A DNA stretch of 42,170 bases, from positions 1 through 42,170 of the forward strand of contig DVME01000129.1 in the NCBI GenBank assembly GCA_018715175.1, written 5' to 3'. Every line of letters begins with the position of its first letter. Position 1 is the first letter of the stretch. A program made the translations under genes and the position numbers. The notes beneath the pieces were generated by a model, which did not search any database, had not been told where the DNA came from, and saw only the letters and a program-made list of their open reading frames with translations. Positions 7,100-15,107 of this stretch are shown piece by piece. This DNA is from Candidatus Limiplasma stercoravium (GTDB taxonomy: Bacteria; Bacillota; Clostridia; Christensenellales; Aristaeellaceae).

Positions 7100-8806
7100 C
7101 TATTTCCCCGCCATCAGCCAATCCAGCTGTTGGGAGGTGCCGGCCTGGACGACATCGGCTTTGCGCAGGTAGCCGCTGACGCCATGGACATCCATCAGCC
7201 AGCCGGGTTCGCCGTCGCAGAGCATGACGTGCAGCCAGTCGCCGCAGTCGGCCAGCACGTGCATCTTTGCGCCTGTCTCCAGCCGGGCGACCACGCCGGC
7301 AAACCACCCTGTATTTGTCTTCAAGTCCGTCGGCACAAGGGCCGCGGCCACGGGCAGGGCGTTGAAGCGCAAGGGCTGCGTCATGCAGGCCGAATCGTCA
7401 TAGCGCACGTACATGCTGCTCATGTATCCTTCGGTCTGGCCGATACGCACACGAAACCAGGGGTTGGGATCGCCGGGCAGCTCCTGGAGGATCTCCACCA
7501 GCGTACCGGCGTTGTACATGCCCATATCGCCGGAGCGCGAGGAGGTGCGCTGCCTGAGGTGCACGCCCCCGGCGACGCCGTAGCCGGCGGGGATTTCCAA
7601 GGGCGTTAACGAACGAAGGGCCACGTCGTTCATGGGGAAGGTTTCCATGTCCACGTACTCCAAATAGGGCGGGAACAGGATGCCGTAGGAAACCCGGCGC
7701 GTCTGGACGCCGTTGACATAGGTAACGGCGTCGTACCACTCGTCCAGGTTCACGTCGGCCGCCGACACGAGGGTAATCTGGCCGGCGGACGCGTCCGTGT
7801 ATTCCAGGCTTTCGATGAGGCATACCGGCCCAGCGTCGGACAGCTTGCGCACCCTGGTATGGAGCCTGAGGCTGCGTCCGTCCTCCTCGTAGCACAGCAC
7901 AAACGTCACCGCCTGGGGATCCACCTCGATGATAACATCGCCCGTCTGCTTGATGGCGCCCGTTCCCACCGGCTGGGCCGTCCAGCTTCCCTCCTGGGCG
8001 GTCAGGGCGATCAGCTGGCGCACGCCGTCCTTTTCCATCGCCACCAGCGCCACGCCGCCGTCAACGGTCATGCTTGCGCCGCACAGCGGCGTCCAGCCTT
8101 CCAGCTGGGGAAGGGTCAGGGCCGTCTCCAGCTCGTCAGGCACATTGGCGCCGAAAACCGTGGCTTTTTGGTCGTCTCCGTTGCGGGGAAACAGGTAGGC
8201 ATACGCCTCGACGGTGCGCGCCTGCTGCGGCTCAAGCGTCAGGCCGTGGGATTCCATCACGTCGTCGCGCCATTGGCGCACGGCCTCGTTCCAAGTGAAC
8301 TCCGACCCGAAAAACGACGTAAACAACCCCTGCACCGTCTCTGCCGCGCTCAGCCGGCCTGTGGACAGGCCCCGGCACAGGTTGGCGTCCGCCGCAAAGT
8401 TCCACTCCTTGAGCCGCTCGGCCAGGGCTTGCCTGGCCTCGGCGTCCCAGGCGTCCAGCCGGCCGTCCATTTCGCACAGGAAGGTGCGCAGGGCATTTTC
8501 GCCCTGCAAATAGTCCGGCCCCTGCCGTACAAACGGCGTCTTCCAGGACAGGGGCTTTCCGTTTTCGTCCAGGACGGCGGTATAGACCCATTCCGGATGC
8601 GCCTCGCTCCAGAAGCGCACCTGGACGCCCTCGTCCGTTTCGTCGGCCTCAAACACGAAGGTTTGCGCCTCCTGGGACGTGTAGCCGCACATTTCCGTCA
8701 GGTAGGGCAAAAGCGTTTCCTGCCATTGGCTCTGCGATGCGTTCGCGGGCGCCAGCAGGCAGAGCGACGCCAGGGCCGCGATGAAAATGCGATGCAACCG
8801 GCGCAT
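7100..8806 (-). CDS. secreted protein with C-terminal SH3-like domains, function unknown
   Basis: A 568-residue protein with a signal peptide (about 1-23, ending ANA). The N-terminal 120 residues contain a helix followed by beta strands ending VLDENGKPLSW, resembling the small PepSY-type fold. The middle is mostly beta-rich and not recognised. From about residue 420 an SH3b-like unit starts GVHLRQRTSSRSGDMGMYN and ends EGYMSSMYV; a second SH3-like unit occupies about 490-555. SH3b domains in Firmicutes often bind the cell wall. It is the last gene of a transcript headed by a BlaI-type repressor and an M56 protease (17-base gap), so it is probably the regulated output or a co-sensor of that pair. 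There is no recognisable catalytic motif. Confidence 0.75.
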   Translation of the reverse strand: MRRLHRIFIAALASLCLLAPANASQSQWQETLLPYLTEMCGYTSQEAQTFVFEADETDEGVQVRFWSEAHPEWVYTAVLDENGKPLSWKTPFVRQGPDYLQGENALRTFLCEMDGRLDAWDAEARQALAERLKEWNFAADANLCRGLSTGRLSAAETVQGLFTSFFGSEFTWNEAVRQWRDDVMESHGLTLEPQQARTVEAYAYLFPRNGDDQKATVFGANVPDELETALTLPQLEGWTPLCGASMTVDGGVALVAMEKDGVRQLIALTAQEGSWTAQPVGTGAIKQTGDVIIEVDPQAVTFVLCYEEDGRSLRLHTRVRKLSDAGPVCLIESLEYTDASAGQITLVSAADVNLDEWYDAVTYVNGVQTRRVSYGILFPPYLEYVDMETFPMNDVALRSLTPLEIPAGYGVAGGVHLRQRTSSRSGDMGMYNAGTLVEILQELPGDPNPWFRVRIGQTEGYMSSMYVRYDDSACMTQPLRFNALPVAAALVPTDLKTNTGWFAGVVARLETGAKMHVLADCGDWLHVMLCDGEPGWLMDVHGVSGYLRKADVVQAGTSQQLDWLMAGK

Positions 8807-8824
8807 GCGCTTTCCTCCTTCTTT

Positions 8825-10387
8825 TTAGCCGTTGGGGGCCGGGTCGTTGTCGTAGAACGCCACGCGCAGCTGCGGCTCGGTTTGCAGCCGGAATAAGACG
8901 TCGCGGCCGTCTGCGATGTTGTCCCCGGTGAAATCCACCACGTACTGTCCGTCGATGAAGCTGGGGCCGTTGTAATGCATGGCTTCGATGTTGTTTCCCA
9001 TGCCGGGATCCACCGCCTCCACGAAAGCCAGCAGGTACATGGCCATGTTTTCCACGGTTGTGTCGTCATAGTTTTTTTCTGCGGCCATGTACGACGGGCC
9101 GTTGAGCCCCGAGCGTCCGTTATAGACATAGCGCACGCGGCCGTCGCTGTCAAACCTAAGGATGTTGGCGGCGCCGTCGGGCCAGGAGGCCGTTACCTCA
9201 TAGCCGCCCGAGGCGTCGTCCGCCACGCTCCATTGCGCGCTGCCGGCGTCCTCCTTGAGGGAATCGCCCTTCCAAAGCTCCTGGGCGTATTGCAGCGCCA
9301 TCGTCTCGTTTTCCACGGCGCGCACGGCGGTTTGAGCGGCGGCAGGGACGCTCAGGGCGCCGTCCAAGTCCGTCTTGTATTCCGCCGTGGCGAACGCGCC
9401 CACCAGCGTTACGCACGCCACGGTCAGAAAGGCGGCCGCCAAACCCCGCCGCGCCTTGGGCGCGCTGACGATGTTTGACACGCGCTGCTTGAGCTTGCGG
9501 CCGGTCGTGGTCATGCCGGTGGCCAGCACCGCCAGGCCGGGGGCGTCGTGCCGGGTGGCGGCCAGCACCAGCGTCGCGGCGTAATCGCGGCGCTTCTGGG
9601 TTTTAAGGCAGCGCACCACGCGCTCATCGCAGGCCAGCTCGCCGTCGGTGCGGCTGAGCGAGGCGGCCAGCCACACCAGCGGGTTGAACCAATGCAGCGC
9701 GCAGCACAACAGCCGCGCCAGCCCCCACCACGGATCGCGCGCCTTGAGGTGGCACAGCTCGTGCATGAGCACCAGCTCGCTTTCCTGCGGCTTGGCGGTC
9801 AGGGGCAGGAGGATGTAGGGCCGCACAACGCCCACCAGACAGGCGCTGGGAATCGGGTCGGCGTAATACACGGGCACGGGTTTAACCTTCATGCGCTGGC
9901 AGAGCGCCTCATACGCCTCCCGGTCGCCGTAGGGCCCCACGCGCAGGGCGCGCATCTTTTGGCGGAAGCGCGCGTTGGACAGTACAAACCAGCCGCTCAC
10001 CGCCAGTACGCCCGCGGCGTACAGGTGTATCAGGCGGATGGAAAGCATGCCGTTGTAGGAGTCGTCCACCAGCCGATCCAGGCTTTCGGATTCCGGCGCG
10101 GTGCGCGCCAAATCCAGCAGCGCGTCGGACACGCGCACCTTCACCTGTCCGGCGATGGGACGGATGGCCTCGTCCTGGGCAAAGGGCGACCGAATGGCGT
10201 TGATGGCGGGGTTGGGCAAGGCCAGCGGGCACAGCAGCCGCACCGCCACCAACAGCCACGCCAGGTACAGCGCGCGGTTGCCCAGGGGTTTGCGCAGAAA
10301 CCGCCGTGCCAGGAGCATCAGCAAGATGGCGATGGATGCCATGATGTTGGCTTCCAACAAGAAATTGTAGACCGTCGCGGTTCTCAT
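8825..10387 (-). CDS. M56-family (BlaR1-like) membrane metalloprotease
   Basis: A 520-residue protein with N-terminal membrane segments, a zinc-protease motif HELCH at 209-213 with a downstream GELACDE (about 249-255), and a last membrane helix at about 314-335. A roughly 185-residue exterior domain follows. The fold is the BlaR1/MecR1 signal-transducing protease, which on signal destroys its partner repressor in the cytoplasm. The exterior part lacks the STxK and KTG motifs of the beta-lactam sensor, so the signal is not obviously a beta-lactam. It contains a GYEVTASW...FDSDGRVRYVYN segment that looks PepSY-like. AGGAGG lies seven bases before the ATG. Twelve bases separate it from the BlaI gene. 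Confidence 0.9.
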   Translation of the reverse strand: MRTATVYNFLLEANIMASIAILLMLLARRFLRKPLGNRALYLAWLLVAVRLLCPLALPNPAINAIRSPFAQDEAIRPIAGQVKVRVSDALLDLARTAPESESLDRLVDDSYNGMLSIRLIHLYAAGVLAVSGWFVLSNARFRQKMRALRVGPYGDREAYEALCQRMKVKPVPVYYADPIPSACLVGVVRPYILLPLTAKPQESELVLMHELCHLKARDPWWGLARLLCCALHWFNPLVWLAASLSRTDGELACDERVVRCLKTQKRRDYAATLVLAATRHDAPGLAVLATGMTTTGRKLKQRVSNIVSAPKARRGLAAAFLTVACVTLVGAFATAEYKTDLDGALSVPAAAQTAVRAVENETMALQYAQELWKGDSLKEDAGSAQWSVADDASGGYEVTASWPDGAANILRFDSDGRVRYVYNGRSGLNGPSYMAAEKNYDDTTVENMAMYLLAFVEAVDPGMGNNIEAMHYNGPSFIDGQYVVDFTGDNIADGRDVLFRLQTEPQLRVAFYDNDPAPNG

Positions 10388-10399
10388 ACCGTGTCCTCC

Positions 10400-10762
10400 T
10401 CATTTCCGTTCCAGCATTTCCAACAGCTCGCGCATTTCCTCCGCCGTAACCTGGCCCGCATCCACCAGGCTGTGCAGCAGCAGGCTCGCCTTTCCATGAA
10501 ACACGCGGCTGAGCAGCCGCTGGGTCTGGTCGGCGCTGGCTTCCAGGCGCGTCATGCGCGGCGCGTAGCGCTTGACCGGGCCGCTTTCATCCACGGACAC
10601 GCTGCCCTTCTCCTGCATGCGCTTGAGCAGCGTGATCACCGTGTGCCGCGTCCAGCCCGTTTCCGGCTCCAAGGCGCGCGTGATTTCGGCCATGGTGCGC
10701 GGCTGGGATTCCCACAGGACTTCCATGATCTTCCATTCCGCGTCCGTACAGGCGGCTGCCAT
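10400..10762 (-). CDS. BlaI/MecI/CopY-family transcriptional repressor
   Basis: A 120-residue winged-helix protein. DAEWKIMEVLWE opens the DNA-binding domain, with TRHTVITLLKRMQEKG as the recognition helix region, then a wing and a C-terminal dimerisation helix. Its length is usual for the family. It is expected to repress its own operon (BlaI, M56 protease, SH3 protein) and to be cleaved by the protease encoded next. The operator-like TACANNTGT site in the promoter supports autoregulation. Confidence 0.93.
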   Translation of the reverse strand: MAAACTDAEWKIMEVLWESQPRTMAEITRALEPETGWTRHTVITLLKRMQEKGSVSVDESGPVKRYAPRMTRLEASADQTQRLLSRVFHGKASLLLHSLVDAGQVTAEEMRELLEMLERK

Positions 10763-10799
10763 GGGTCATCTCTCCTTTATCGGCGCAGGTTCTGTATAG

Positions 10800-10829
10800 A
10801 GTGTACATGTGTCTACCTTTGTTTGTCAA
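10800..10829 (-). promoter_or_regulatory. promoter of the BlaI/M56 operon with embedded operator
   Basis: TTGACA (10824-10829), 18-base spacer, TACACT (10800-10805) on the minus strand. Within the core lies tacatgtgtc (10804-10813, plus-strand reading), which matches the BlaI/MecI operator pattern TACANNTGTA at nine of ten positions when the two N are counted as matches. Binding there would cover the -10 and spacer. Confidence 0.6.
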
Positions 10830-10851
10830 GGGAATACCTGTAACAATGCGG

Positions 10852-10880
10852 TTGCCGCCGCACGATGCGTGTGTTACAAT
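10852..10880 (+). promoter_or_regulatory. promoter of the LysA-family decarboxylase gene
   Basis: TTGCCG (10852-10857), 17-base spacer, TACAAT (10875-10880), 45 bases before the start codon. It diverges from the BlaI promoter, with 22 bases between the two -35 boxes. Confidence 0.6.
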
Positions 10881-10924
10881 AAGGTTTGCGCGCATAGCGC
10901 ACCAACGGCCAAAGGAGGCGCCCC

Positions 10925-12202
10925 ATGCCTAATTTTTCCCTCTCGGATTCCGTATTCTTCGAAGCGGCGGCCCAGTACCGCACGCCCTTTCACCTCTACG
11001 ACGAGCGCGGCATCCGTCAAACCGTGCGCAGGCTCAAGGAAGCGTTTGGCGGGATTTCGGATTTCCGCGAGTATTTCGCCGTCAAAGCCCTGCCCACGCC
11101 GGGTATCCTGCGCCTTTTGCGCGAGGAGGGCTGCGGCGTGGACTGCGCCAGCCTGACCGAGCTGATGCTTTCCAGCGCGTGCGGCTTTACGGGCGGGGAC
11201 ATCATGTTCAGCGCCAACGACGTGCCGCCGGAGGAGTTCGCGCTGGCGCTGTGCCTGGGCGCCTACATCAACCTGGACGACCTCACCCACGTTCCCGCGC
11301 TGGCGCAGGCGGGGCCGGTGCCCAAGGAAATTTGCCTGCGCTTCAACCCGGGCGGTGTGTTTCGCATTGGCAATACCATCATGGGCGATCCCGGGGACGC
11401 CAAATACGGCATGACCCGGCCCCAGCTTTCCCAGGCGCTTGCGCAGCTCAAGGCGTTGGGCGTGGAGCGGTTTGGGCTGCATTCGTTCCTGTCCAGCAAC
11501 ACCACCGATCCCGCGTATTATCCGGCGCTGGCCAGGCTGCTGTTCCAAACCGGGCGCGAGCTCATGGACGAAACCGGCTTGCCGCTGAGCTTTGTCAACC
11601 TCTCCGGCGGCATTGGCATTCCCTACCGCCCCGACCAGCCGGAGGCCGACCTGGAAGCCATCGGCGCGGGCGTGTGCGCCGAGTATGACAAGGCTTTCAC
11701 CCGCCAGGGCATCCAGGGCGTCGCCATCAAGACCGAGCTGGGCCGCTACATGACCGGCCCGCATGGTTGGCTGGTTACGCACGTGGTCAACGAAAAGCAC
11801 ATCTACAAGCACTACCTGGGCCTGGACGCCAGCGCCTGCGACCTGATGCGCCCGGCCATGTACGGCGCGTACCATCACATCACCCTGCCCGGCAAGGAGC
11901 ATCTGCCCCATGACGAACAGGTGGACGTAACGGGCAGCCTGTGCGAAAACAACGACAAATTCGCCGTGGATCGCATGCTGCCGCACGCGGCCGTGGGCGA
12001 TTTGCTGGTCATTCACGACACGGGCGCGCACGGGCTGAGCATGGGCTACAACTACAACGGAAAGCTGCGCTGCAAAGAGGTGCTGTACCGCGAAGACGGA
12101 TTTTTCGAGCTTCTCCGGCGCGCGGAAACGCCCTGGGACTACTTTGCCACCCTGGATGTCGATCCCGCCTACCGGCGCATGCGCGACCTTTACCCCGACT
12201 AA
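10925..12202 (+). CDS. group IV PLP-dependent decarboxylase (diaminopimelate decarboxylase family)
   Basis: A 425-residue cytoplasmic enzyme of the alanine-racemase-like PLP fold. The PLP lysine is in YFAVKALPTP (K54). GGIGIPY at 228-234 binds phosphate, and CENNDKFA at 340-347 supplies the active-site Cys from the partner subunit. Two family landmarks are altered: HSFLSSN (186-192) replaces HIGSQ, and ELGR (271-274) replaces EPGR. It may therefore be a variant LysA or a decarboxylase of a related D-amino-acid-type substrate. GGAGG lies six bases before ATG. It is monocistronic, with its own promoter and terminator. Reaction by family: removal of CO2 from meso-diaminopimelate to give lysine. 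Confidence 0.85.
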   Translation: MPNFSLSDSVFFEAAAQYRTPFHLYDERGIRQTVRRLKEAFGGISDFREYFAVKALPTPGILRLLREEGCGVDCASLTELMLSSACGFTGGDIMFSANDVPPEEFALALCLGAYINLDDLTHVPALAQAGPVPKEICLRFNPGGVFRIGNTIMGDPGDAKYGMTRPQLSQALAQLKALGVERFGLHSFLSSNTTDPAYYPALARLLFQTGRELMDETGLPLSFVNLSGGIGIPYRPDQPEADLEAIGAGVCAEYDKAFTRQGIQGVAIKTELGRYMTGPHGWLVTHVVNEKHIYKHYLGLDASACDLMRPAMYGAYHHITLPGKEHLPHDEQVDVTGSLCENNDKFAVDRMLPHAAVGDLLVIHDTGAHGLSMGYNYNGKLRCKEVLYREDGFFELLRRAETPWDYFATLDVDPAYRRMRDLYPD

Positions 12203-12204
12203 TC

Positions 12205-12229
12205 GCCCCGCAAGGGGCTTATTTTTTTT
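12205..12229 (+). terminator. rho-independent terminator
   Basis: GCCCC-GCAA-GGGGC stem with a GNRA-type loop followed by TTATTTTTTTT, immediately after the decarboxylase stop codon. Confidence 0.85.
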
Positions 12230-12278
12230 GCGCGAATATGGCCAAACTGTGAAATCTCTCCGGTTGCGCCCCGCGCGC

Positions 12279-12307
12279 TTGACGGGCTACACCGGGCGGC
12301 TTATCAT
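12279..12307 (+). promoter_or_regulatory. promoter of the MacAB/YknXYZ-like operon
   Basis: TTGACG (12279-12284), 17-base spacer, TATCAT (12302-12307), 43 bases before the adaptor start codon. Confidence 0.6.
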
Positions 12308-12349
12308 GCTCACAGGCCGTGCTTTCCAGCATGGCGGGGAGGGAAAGAC

Positions 12350-13204
12350 ATGTCGCAACGTAAAAAACGCCGCTGGCCGCTGGTCTTGCTGGCGCTGATT
12401 CTCATCGCCGCAGGGGTGGGATATGCGGCGCTGCGTTCGGACAGGACGAGCGCCTATACGCAAGAAACGGCTGCCCTGCGCGACCTGCGCACATATTACA
12501 GCTTTTCAGGGCATCTCGCCCCGGCGCACGATCAGGTGCAGACCGCCAAGGAAAGCCTGAAGGTTCGGGAAATCTACGTCTCCGAAGGCGACCGGGTAGC
12601 CCAGGGCGACGCCCTGGCGCGCGGCGCGGACGGCGCCCGCCTCTACGCGGCAGCGGACGGGGTGGTGGAAGAATTGTACCTGGAGGAGGACGACCAGCTC
12701 CAGCCCGGGTCGCAAATCGCGCGCATCGTGGACTACGACACCCTGGAGGTGCGCCTGGATGTGGACGAGTACGACATCGCGGCCATTGCGCCGGGCAAGG
12801 TGGGCCAGGTGCGCGTCAACGCTCTGGATCTGAGCGTGGAAGGCACGGTCACGGAGGTTTCGCGCAGCGCCACCACCGAGGGCGGGGTGAGCTACTTTGA
12901 AGTCACCATGCGCCTGGAAGCGCCCCAAGGCGTGCGCGCGGGCATGAGCGTGGAGGTCAACCTCCTGCACCAGGAAGCGCTGGGCGCGGTCAGCCTGAGC
13001 CTGGACGCGCTGAGCTACGACGAGTACAACGTCCCCTACGTGCGCACGCGCAACGACCGCGGCGAATGGGAGACCGTCACGGTGGAAACGGGCGTGAGCG
13101 ACGGGCGCAACGTGCAAATCCTCTCGGGGCTTAACGCGGGCGACACGGTGTATTATCAAAGCGACGATATGGCGCGGTTTTTCGCCATGATGGGCGGGCG
13201 ATGA
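12350..13204 (+). CDS. HlyD/MacA-family membrane-fusion (adaptor) protein
   Basis: A 284-residue protein with a basic N-terminus and one membrane helix (about 10-28), then an extracytoplasmic part. Two half-lipoyl segments (VREIYVSEGDRVAQGDALA and VEELYLEEDDQLQPGSQIA) lie close together without the long coiled-coil hairpin seen in Gram-negative MacA. They are followed by beta-barrel and membrane-proximal domains. This short form matches YknX-like adaptors of monoderms. GGGGAGGG precedes the ATG. Its stop overlaps the ATPase start (ATGA). It probably links the ABC permease to an extracellular substrate such as a peptide or lipid. Confidence 0.88.
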   Translation: MSQRKKRRWPLVLLALILIAAGVGYAALRSDRTSAYTQETAALRDLRTYYSFSGHLAPAHDQVQTAKESLKVREIYVSEGDRVAQGDALARGADGARLYAAADGVVEELYLEEDDQLQPGSQIARIVDYDTLEVRLDVDEYDIAAIAPGKVGQVRVNALDLSVEGTVTEVSRSATTEGGVSYFEVTMRLEAPQGVRAGMSVEVNLLHQEALGAVSLSLDALSYDEYNVPYVRTRNDRGEWETVTVETGVSDGRNVQILSGLNAGDTVYYQSDDMARFFAMMGGR

Positions 13205-13905
13205 GCATGCAGCAAAGCGCGCCGTTTTTTCGCATGACGGGCATCACCAAGTCCTACCTCATGGGCGGAGAATGGACGCCGGTGCTCAAGGGCGTCAGCC
13301 TCAGCCTGGAGCCTGGCGAGTTTTTAAGCATTTTAGGGCCCAGCGGCTCGGGCAAAAGCACGCTGATGAACCTCATCGGCTGCCTGGACACGCCCACCAG
13401 CGGGGAATACCTGCTGCGCGGGCGGCGGGTGGACGCGCTCAGCGCCGACGAGCTGGCCCGCATCCGCAACCGGGACATCGGCTTTGTGTTCCAGTCGTTT
13501 CAGCTATTGCCGCGCCTCAACGCGCTGAGCAACGTGGAATTGCCGCTGGTCTATGCGGGCGTCGCGCCGGCCAAGCGGCGGGAGCGGGCGGAGCAAATGC
13601 TGGAGCGCGTCGGCCTGGCCGACCGCATGCGCTACCTGCCCAACCAGCTCTCCGGAGGCAAGCAGCAGCGGGTGGCCATTGCGCGGGCGCTGGTGACCAA
13701 TCCGGCCATTTTGCTGGCGGACGAGCCCACCGGCGCGCTGGACCAGCGCACGGGCGGCCAGGTGATGGATCTGTTCAGCCGCCTGCACCAGGAGGGGCGC
13801 ACGCTGGTCATGATTACGCACGACCCGCACATCGCGCGCAGGGCTTCGCGCCTGATGCGCCTGCTGGACGGCGAGCTTAGCGAGGGGGCGCAGGAAGATG
13901 CTTAG
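13201..13905 (+). CDS. MacB/LolD-type ABC transporter ATP-binding protein
   Basis: A 234-residue ATPase with Walker A GPSGSGKST (46-54), Q-loop FVFQSFQLLPRL, signature LSGGKQQRVA (150-159), Walker B ILLADEP (170-176) and switch His in ITHDPHIA. The sequence is typical of the ATPases that drive FtsX-fold mechanotransmission permeases (MacB, YknY). It overlaps the adaptor gene by four bases and the permease gene by eight, indicating tight translational coupling. Confidence 0.95.
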   Translation: MSMQQSAPFFRMTGITKSYLMGGEWTPVLKGVSLSLEPGEFLSILGPSGSGKSTLMNLIGCLDTPTSGEYLLRGRRVDALSADELARIRNRDIGFVFQSFQLLPRLNALSNVELPLVYAGVAPAKRRERAEQMLERVGLADRMRYLPNQLSGGKQQRVAIARALVTNPAILLADEPTGALDQRTGGQVMDLFSRLHQEGRTLVMITHDPHIARRASRLMRLLDGELSEGAQEDA

Positions 13906-15088
13906 GGAAAGCCTGCGCATGTCGCTAAGCAACATCTTGGGCAATAAGCTGCGCTCGCTGCTGACCACGCTGGGCATCGTCATCGGGGTTATGGCCATCA
14001 TCGCGCTGGTGACGATCATGCAAAGCGCCACAAGCGAGGTCAGCGCCCAGTTTGAAAGCCTGGGCGCCGGCAAGCTGACGGTGCAGGCGTCGGGAACGCC
14101 GCTCAAGCGCGGCCTCAACGCCAACGACCTGGCCGCCGTGGAAGCCTTGGAGGGCGTGGACGGCATTTCGCCCACGCTGTCCCAGGAAATGTACGCCGCT
14201 CATGGCGACGCCGTGGTGCAGGACGTGCTGGTCAAGGGCTACGGCTTTGCCTATTTTCGCCGGGAGTCCGACGCCATGGCCCGGGGCCGCCCGCTGACGC
14301 CCATCGACCAGGACGCCCTCAGCCGGGTCTGCCTGGTGGATGCGAAGCTGGCGGCCGAGCTGTTCGCCGGCGAGGATCCCCTGGGGAAAAGCCTCACGCT
14401 CAACGGCGTGCGCTTTGCCGTGGTGGGCTTGTTGCAGGAGGCCGACAGCGGCGACATGCTCAGCCAATTGAACGCCGGAGGCGAGAGCGGCACGGTCATC
14501 CTGCCCTACACCACCTATCAGCGGGTCTTCGGCGCGGGGCTGGTGACGTCGCTGGAGGTGTACGTGCGCGATCCCGCACTCACCGCGTCGGTCAGCGACG
14601 AGCTGGAGGAAACGCTGGGCCGCGCCTTCAACTACCGCGACGACAGCTACACCGTCATCAACATGGAAAGCCTGCTGGACGTCATGGATACCATGATGGG
14701 CCTGATGACCAATCTTTTGGTCGGCATTGCCAGCATCGCGCTGCTGGTGGGCGGCATCGGCATCATGAACATGATGCTGGTCAGCGTCACGGAGCGCACC
14801 GGCGAAATCGGCCTGCGCAAAGCGCTGGGCGCCCGCCCGCGCAGCATTCAATTTCAGTTTCTCATGGAAAGCGTCATCCTCTCGCTCCTGGGCGGCCTGC
14901 TGGGAACGGCCCTGGGCCTGGCGCTGAGCCTTGGGCTGAGCCGCCTGATGGACATTCCCTTCACCTTCTCCCCCGGCGCGGTGGCGCTGGGCGCGGGATT
15001 TTCGCTGGCGGTCGGCGTCGTGTTCGGCTGGGCGCCGGCGCGCAAGGCCAGCCACCTCAACCCCATTGACGCGCTCAGAAGCGTTTGA
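13898..15088 (+). CDS. MacB/FtsX-family ABC transporter permease
   Basis: A 396-residue membrane protein. One membrane helix at about 15-40 is followed by a large exterior domain (about 45-265), then three C-terminal helices. NMMLVSVTERTGEIGLRKAL, just after the second helix, is the conserved cytoplasmic stretch of MacB/YknZ permeases. With the ATPase it forms a transporter that moves the exterior domain and adaptor rather than a classical channel. Known relatives export macrolides, peptides or toxins, or give immunity to them; the substrate here is unknown. The next gene starts 19 bases after its stop. Confidence 0.93.
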   Translation: MLRESLRMSLSNILGNKLRSLLTTLGIVIGVMAIIALVTIMQSATSEVSAQFESLGAGKLTVQASGTPLKRGLNANDLAAVEALEGVDGISPTLSQEMYAAHGDAVVQDVLVKGYGFAYFRRESDAMARGRPLTPIDQDALSRVCLVDAKLAAELFAGEDPLGKSLTLNGVRFAVVGLLQEADSGDMLSQLNAGGESGTVILPYTTYQRVFGAGLVTSLEVYVRDPALTASVSDELEETLGRAFNYRDDSYTVINMESLLDVMDTMMGLMTNLLVGIASIALLVGGIGIMNMMLVSVTERTGEIGLRKALGARPRSIQFQFLMESVILSLLGGLLGTALGLALSLGLSRLMDIPFTFSPGAVALGAGFSLAVGVVFGWAPARKASHLNPIDALRSV

Positions 15089-15107
15089 GCGCAAGGAGGA
15101 AATGCAA

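Noticed and set aside
8825-10387. Reading the BlaI/M56 pair as a beta-lactam resistance locus
   Set aside because: No penicillin-binding motifs (STxK, SxN, KTG) are seen in the exterior domain, and there is no beta-lactamase or PBP2a gene nearby.
9548-10843. Plus-strand open frame over the M56 and BlaI genes
   Set aside because: It is the shadow of two well-supported minus-strand genes. Its composition is Gln/His/Arg-rich and no motif is seen.
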